DNA of 64,000 nucleotides. It comes from Pseudonocardia sp. SCN 73-27. GTDB lineage: Bacteria > Actinomycetota > Actinomycetes > Mycobacteriales > Pseudonocardiaceae. The stretch lies in NCBI GenBank assembly GCA_001725415.1, contig MEGH01000009.1, positions 34,194-98,193 on the forward strand. Reading direction: 5' to 3'. A model generated the notes under the pieces. That model did no database searches. It was not told the DNA's origin and saw nothing but the letters and a program-made list of their open reading frames with translations. Shown here piece by piece: positions 61,476 through 64,000 of the stretch. The first letter of the stretch is position 1, and each line of letters begins with the position of its first letter. Made by a program: the position numbers and the translations under genes.

Positions 61476-62309
61476 TCAGCCTGTGATGCGGACCGCGACC
61501 TGCTCGTCGGCGACCGTGTAGGCCTCCCACGCGAACGTGCGACCGCTCGTCCCGACGTACTCTCGCCACGCCCGGGCCTCGTGCTGCTCCCAGCCCGGGT
61601 AGTTGAAGAACTCGTCGAACAGCACGACGCTGCCCGGCCGCAGTCGCGGACCGACGAGATCGAGCACCGTCGCCGTCGACGAGTACAGGTCTGCGTCGAG
61701 GTGCAGCAGGTCGACCGGGCCCGGATGGGCGTCGAGAAAACCGGGCAGGGTGTCGGCGAACAACCCGACGACGATCTCGGCGCCCGGCACCTCCGGCGGG
61801 ACGGTGACGTCGTCGAACACGCCCTCCCGGAACCCTGCACGCCACGTCTCGGGCAGACCCTCGAACGAGTCGAACCCGGCGACGCCGCCCGGGTCGCCCG
61901 CGCGGGCGTCGGCGATGCGCGTCAGCGTGCCGCCCGTGTAGACGCCGAACTCCAGCGCCAGCCCCCCGCTGGGGGCCTTGGCGATCGCGTGGTCGAGCGT
62001 CGCGAGAGGGTCGGGCAGTGCGACCGCGTCGCGCAGCTCCGCCTCGACGAACCGCGACGTCGACCGGACCGCGGCCCGCTCACCGGCGGCCACCAGGTCG
62101 CGCCGCGAGCGCCGCTCGGCGGCGTGCAGCTCCTCGGTGACCGCGCCCTGCACGCGGGTGACCACGTCGGTCAGCTCGGCGCGCAGCGCGGCGATCTCCT
62201 CGCGCAGCGCGGCGGTCTGGTCGTCGACCCGACGGGCGACGACCTCGTCGACCGCGCGCATCATCCTGGCGCGCAGGGACCCTCGGAGCCTCCGACGGTC
62301 CCGGCCCAC
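61476..62309 (-). CDS. TylF/MycF-like SAM-dependent O-methyltransferase
   Basis: This 277-residue protein has an N-terminal coiled-coil region (residues 20-75, rich in Ala/Glu/Arg) and a class I SAM domain. GGLALEFGVYTGGTLTRI is motif I; VAGFDSFEGLPE is the TylF-family signature; LLHLDADLYSST and VVLFDEFFNYPGWE supply the metal-binding acidic residues. The family methylates sugar hydroxyls in macrolides and other molecules; there is no biosynthetic cluster here, so the substrate is unknown. The coiled-coil extension is unusual for the family. Confidence 0.82.
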   Translation of the reverse strand: MGRDRRRLRGSLRARMMRAVDEVVARRVDDQTAALREEIAALRAELTDVVTRVQGAVTEELHAAERRSRRDLVAAGERAAVRSTSRFVEAELRDAVALPDPLATLDHAIAKAPSGGLALEFGVYTGGTLTRIADARAGDPGGVAGFDSFEGLPETWRAGFREGVFDDVTVPPEVPGAEIVVGLFADTLPGFLDAHPGPVDLLHLDADLYSSTATVLDLVGPRLRPGSVVLFDEFFNYPGWEQHEARAWREYVGTSGRTFAWEAYTVADEQVAVRITG

Positions 62310-62323
62310 GTGCAGGTGACGGA

Positions 62324-62671
62324 TCAGAGCTCGCGGGAGGCGCGCAGCCGACCCAGGGCCTCTTCGAGGATGGCGGCCCCGTCCGCGTCGCTGCGGCGCT
62401 CCTTCACGTACGCGAGGTGCGTCTTGTACGGCTCGTTGCGCGGGGCCGCGGGCGGGGCGGTGTGGTCACGCCCGGCGGGCAGGCCGCAGCGCGGGCAGTC
62501 CCACGTCTCGGGGATCTCCGCCTCGGCGGCGAACGACGGGCGCGTCTCGTGGCCCGTCGCGCAGAAGTAGGCGACCCGAACACGGGGCGCGGTCTCGCCC
62601 CGCTCGGACTCACCCATCGGACCGGCCCCGACACGGGTGCCTCGGATCGCGTTGCCACCAGACATCGCCAT
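62324..62671 (-). CDS. rbpA: RNA polymerase-binding protein RbpA
   Basis: This 115-residue actinobacterial transcription activator contacts RNA polymerase and the primary sigma factor. It has the N-terminal MSGGNAIRGTRVGAGPMGE tail, a zinc-knuckle with ligands C37, H41, C59 and C62 (YFCATGHETR, WDCPRCG), and a C-terminal sigma-interaction helix (RRSDADGAAILEEALGRL). The ATG at 62671 is used; a second ATG two codons in is equally likely. Confidence 0.96.
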   Translation of the reverse strand: MAMSGGNAIRGTRVGAGPMGESERGETAPRVRVAYFCATGHETRPSFAAEAEIPETWDCPRCGLPAGRDHTAPPAAPRNEPYKTHLAYVKERRSDADGAAILEEALGRLRASREL

Positions 62672-62706
62672 GGCTCTTACTCCTTCTCCGACCGGTACCG
62701 GCCTCG

Positions 62707-62940
62707 TCAGCCGAGCTTGATCAGCACGCCGGTGCCGACGATCGAGATCAGCCAGATCGCGGCAGTGAACAGGGTCATCCGGTCGAGGTTCTTCTCCGCG
62801 ACGCTCGATCCGGACAGGCTCGACTGGACGCCGCCGCCGAACAGGCTGGACAGACCGCCGCCGCGACCGCGGTGCAGCAGGATCAGCAGCACCAGCACCA
62901 CGCTGGAGGCGATGAGCACGATATCCAGGGCGAGCTTCAT
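62707..62940 (-). CDS. secG: Preprotein translocase subunit SecG
   Basis: This 77-residue protein has two hydrophobic helices (about residues 3-22 and 53-72) separated by a Gly/Ser-rich loop (RGRGGGLSSLFGGGVQSSLSG), the SecG pattern. It assists SecYE in protein export. The ATG at 62940 is preferred; an upstream start adds nine acidic residues. It lies between tpiA and rbpA, as in other actinobacteria. Confidence 0.95.
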   Translation of the reverse strand: MKLALDIVLIASSVVLVLLILLHRGRGGGLSSLFGGGVQSSLSGSSVAEKNLDRMTLFTAAIWLISIVGTGVLIKLG

Positions 62941-63141
62941 CCCATCCTCATTCACATCGGGGTCCACCAGGCTACCCGTCGACCATGTGTACCGGCCCGG
63001 GGGTCCGGATGTGCCTCTCCTGTGTGCTCGCGCAGCGCAGCGCGGGCGTTACGGACGGCGTCCGGCGGTCGGTACGGACAGCGACGGGGCGGGGCCCGGA
63101 AACCCGGACCCCGCCCCGTCGTGGCTCTCCGAACCGGGCCG
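62941..63141. other. Intergenic region secG / tpiA
   Basis: 201 bp containing the strong hairpin listed at 63083-63120 and otherwise no recognisable feature. No tRNA gene is present, although some actinobacteria carry one near secG. Confidence 0.5.
63083..63120 (-). terminator. tpiA terminator
   Basis: Perfect 12-bp arms GACGGGGCGGGG (63083-63094) and CCCCGCCCCGTC (63109-63120), 22 bases after the tpiA stop, with a 14-base loop. Confidence 0.8.
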
Positions 63142-63957
63142 CTAGGGCAGCGGGCCGCCCGCCGCGATGGCGCACAGCTTGGCGAACTCGTCGGGGTCGA
63201 GGCTCGCCCCGCCGACGAGCGCGCCGTCGACGTCGGCCTCGGCGACGATCTCGCCGACGTTGCCCGACTTCACCGAGCCGCCGTAGAGCACCCGGACCGC
63301 GCCCGCGACGGTGTCGCCGTAGAGCTCGGCCAGCGTGGCGCGCAACGCCGCACACACCTCCTGTGCGTCGGCGGGGCCGGCGACCCGGCCCGTCCCGATC
63401 GCCCAGATGGGCTCGTAGGCGATGACGAGCGTCGCCGCCTGCTCCGGCGTCACCTTCTGCAGCGCCGCGGCGAGCTGCGCCGTGCAGTGCCCGACCTGGC
63501 CGTCGGCCTCCCGTACGTCGAGACCCTCACCGACGCACAGGATCGGCACGATCCCGTTGGCGAACGCCGCGCGCACCTTCGCGTTGACGACCGAGTCGTC
63601 CTCGTGGTGGTACTCGCGGCGCTCCGAGTGCCCGACCGCGACGTAACGGCACTGCAGCTTGGCCAGCATCTGGCCCGACACGTCGCCGGTGTAGGCACCC
63701 GACTCGTGCTGGGAGATGTCCTGCGCGCCGTGGGTCATCAGCAACCCGTCGCCGTCGATGACGGTCTGGACGCTGCGGATCGCGGTGAACGGCGGCAGCA
63801 CCGCCACCTCGACCTTGTCGTAGTACTTCTCCGGCAGCCCGTACGCGAGCTTCTGCAGGAAGGCGATGGCCTCGAGGTGGGTGAGGTTCATCTTCCAGTT
63901 GCCGGCGATGAGCGGCTTGCGGCCGGTCGGTGTCCCAGCGGGCGGGGTCACGGGCAT
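63142..63957 (-). CDS. tpiA: Triosephosphate isomerase
   Basis: This 271-residue (beta/alpha)8 enzyme interconverts glyceraldehyde-3-phosphate and dihydroxyacetone phosphate. The catalytic residues are K22 in AGNWKMN, the His in [10 protein letters not shown] and the Glu in [13 protein letters not shown]. The phosphate loop is in [11 protein letters not shown]. The ATG is at 63957. No pgk or gap gene is visible in the remaining 43 bases, where no stop codon of an upstream minus-strand gene can be identified. Confidence 0.97.
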   Translation of the reverse strand: MPVTPPAGTPTGRKPLIAGNWKMNLTHLEAIAFLQKLAYGLPEKYYDKVEVAVLPPFTAIRSVQTVIDGDGLLMTHGAQDISQHESGAYTGDVSGQMLAKLQCRYVAVGHSERREYHHEDDSVVNAKVRAAFANGIVPILCVGEGLDVREADGQVGHCTAQLAAALQKVTPEQAATLVIAYEPIWAIGTGRVAGPADAQEVCAALRATLAELYGDTVAGAVRVLYGGSVKSGNVGEIVAEADVDGALVGGASLDPDEFAKLCAIAAGGPLP

Positions 63958-64000
63958 CCTCGTCTTCTGTTCGTTCCGACCCGGGCGGTCGGTGGTCGTC

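Noticed and set aside
62941-63141. tRNA gene near secG
   Set aside because: No cloverleaf or conserved TTCGA-type T-arm was found; the only structure is the tpiA terminator.

Overview
The window is chromosomal DNA of very high GC content, with many GTG starts and four-base ATGA/GTGA gene overlaps. Its gene content points to an actinobacterium: inhA, rbpA, mptB, opcA, egtABCD, acnR, and a suf operon led by sufR. The protein style suggests the Pseudonocardiaceae (for example Pseudonocardia); the family assignment is inference. From memory, the backbone is largely colinear, in reverse, with the Mycobacterium tuberculosis Rv1438-Rv1488 region (tpiA, secG, pgl-opcA-zwf-tal-tkt, ctaB, qor, ctaA, ABC, mptB, sufR-B-D-C-S-U-T, echA12, ABC-F, Rv1473A, acnR/acn, ripA, moxR, fabG-inhA-hemH, NfeD/SPFH). 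Most of the window is therefore conserved core chromosome, and the genes that interrupt that order stand out.

Regions: (1) 1-2.1 kb, the end of a cobalt/nickel ECF transporter operon, cbiM(partial)-N-Q-O. (2) 2.2-5.9 kb, a minus-strand SPFH/NfeD/DUF3097 set and a conserved hypothetical gene. (3) 5.9-8.55 kb, a non-core island: three palindromic repeats, a zinc-ribbon/coiled-coil protein gene and a divergent tyrosine recombinase gene that share a promoter region with two GTTTCG palindromes. (4) 8.56-15.6 kb, minus-strand fabG-inhA-hemH, then moxR-DUF58-VWA, then a RipA-like NlpC/P60 endopeptidase. (5) 15.9-20.5 kb, a Q/G/P-rich membrane protein and aconitase acnA with an AcnR-like operator. 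(6) 20.5-29.2 kb, a LuxR/amidase pair bounded by related 18-bp direct repeats, a cupin gene, ergothioneine operon egtABCD, and acnR, which is separated here from its presumed target acnA. (7) 29.4-36 kb, an MFS exporter, an ABC exporter, an enoyl-CoA hydratase, a 69-residue HTH protein and an ABC-F ATPase. (8) 36.2-38.8 kb, an SDR, an orphan lycopene-cyclase-like protein and a universal stress protein. (9) 38.9-45.4 kb, the complete minus-strand sufRBDCSUT operon with a recognisable SufR operator on the sufR start codon. (10) 45.5-52.3 kb, mptB, a two-gene ABC exporter, ctaA, qor, an internally deleted VOC gene and ctaB. (11) 52.7-61.3 kb, the pentose-phosphate operon tkt-tal-(degenerate pgi)-zwf-opcA-pgl and a NYN-like gene. 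(12) 61.5-64 kb, a TylF-like methyltransferase, rbpA, secG and tpiA.

Functional themes are Fe-S cluster assembly (suf) beside Fe-S users and regulators (aconitase, SufR, a ferrochelatase with a Cys-rich tail), haem (ferrochelatase, ctaA, ctaB), redox buffering (ergothioneine, NADPH from zwf/opcA/pgl), and cell envelope (InhA, MptB, RipA-like). No tRNA, rRNA, CRISPR array, prophage or classical insertion sequence was seen. The least conventional pieces are the recombinase/coiled-coil pair, two families of palindromic repeats confined to convergent intergenic gaps, the phosphoglucose-isomerase homologue lacking its sugar-phosphate motifs, the VOC gene with a missing middle, and a cluster of TGATC sites upstream of the small HTH gene.
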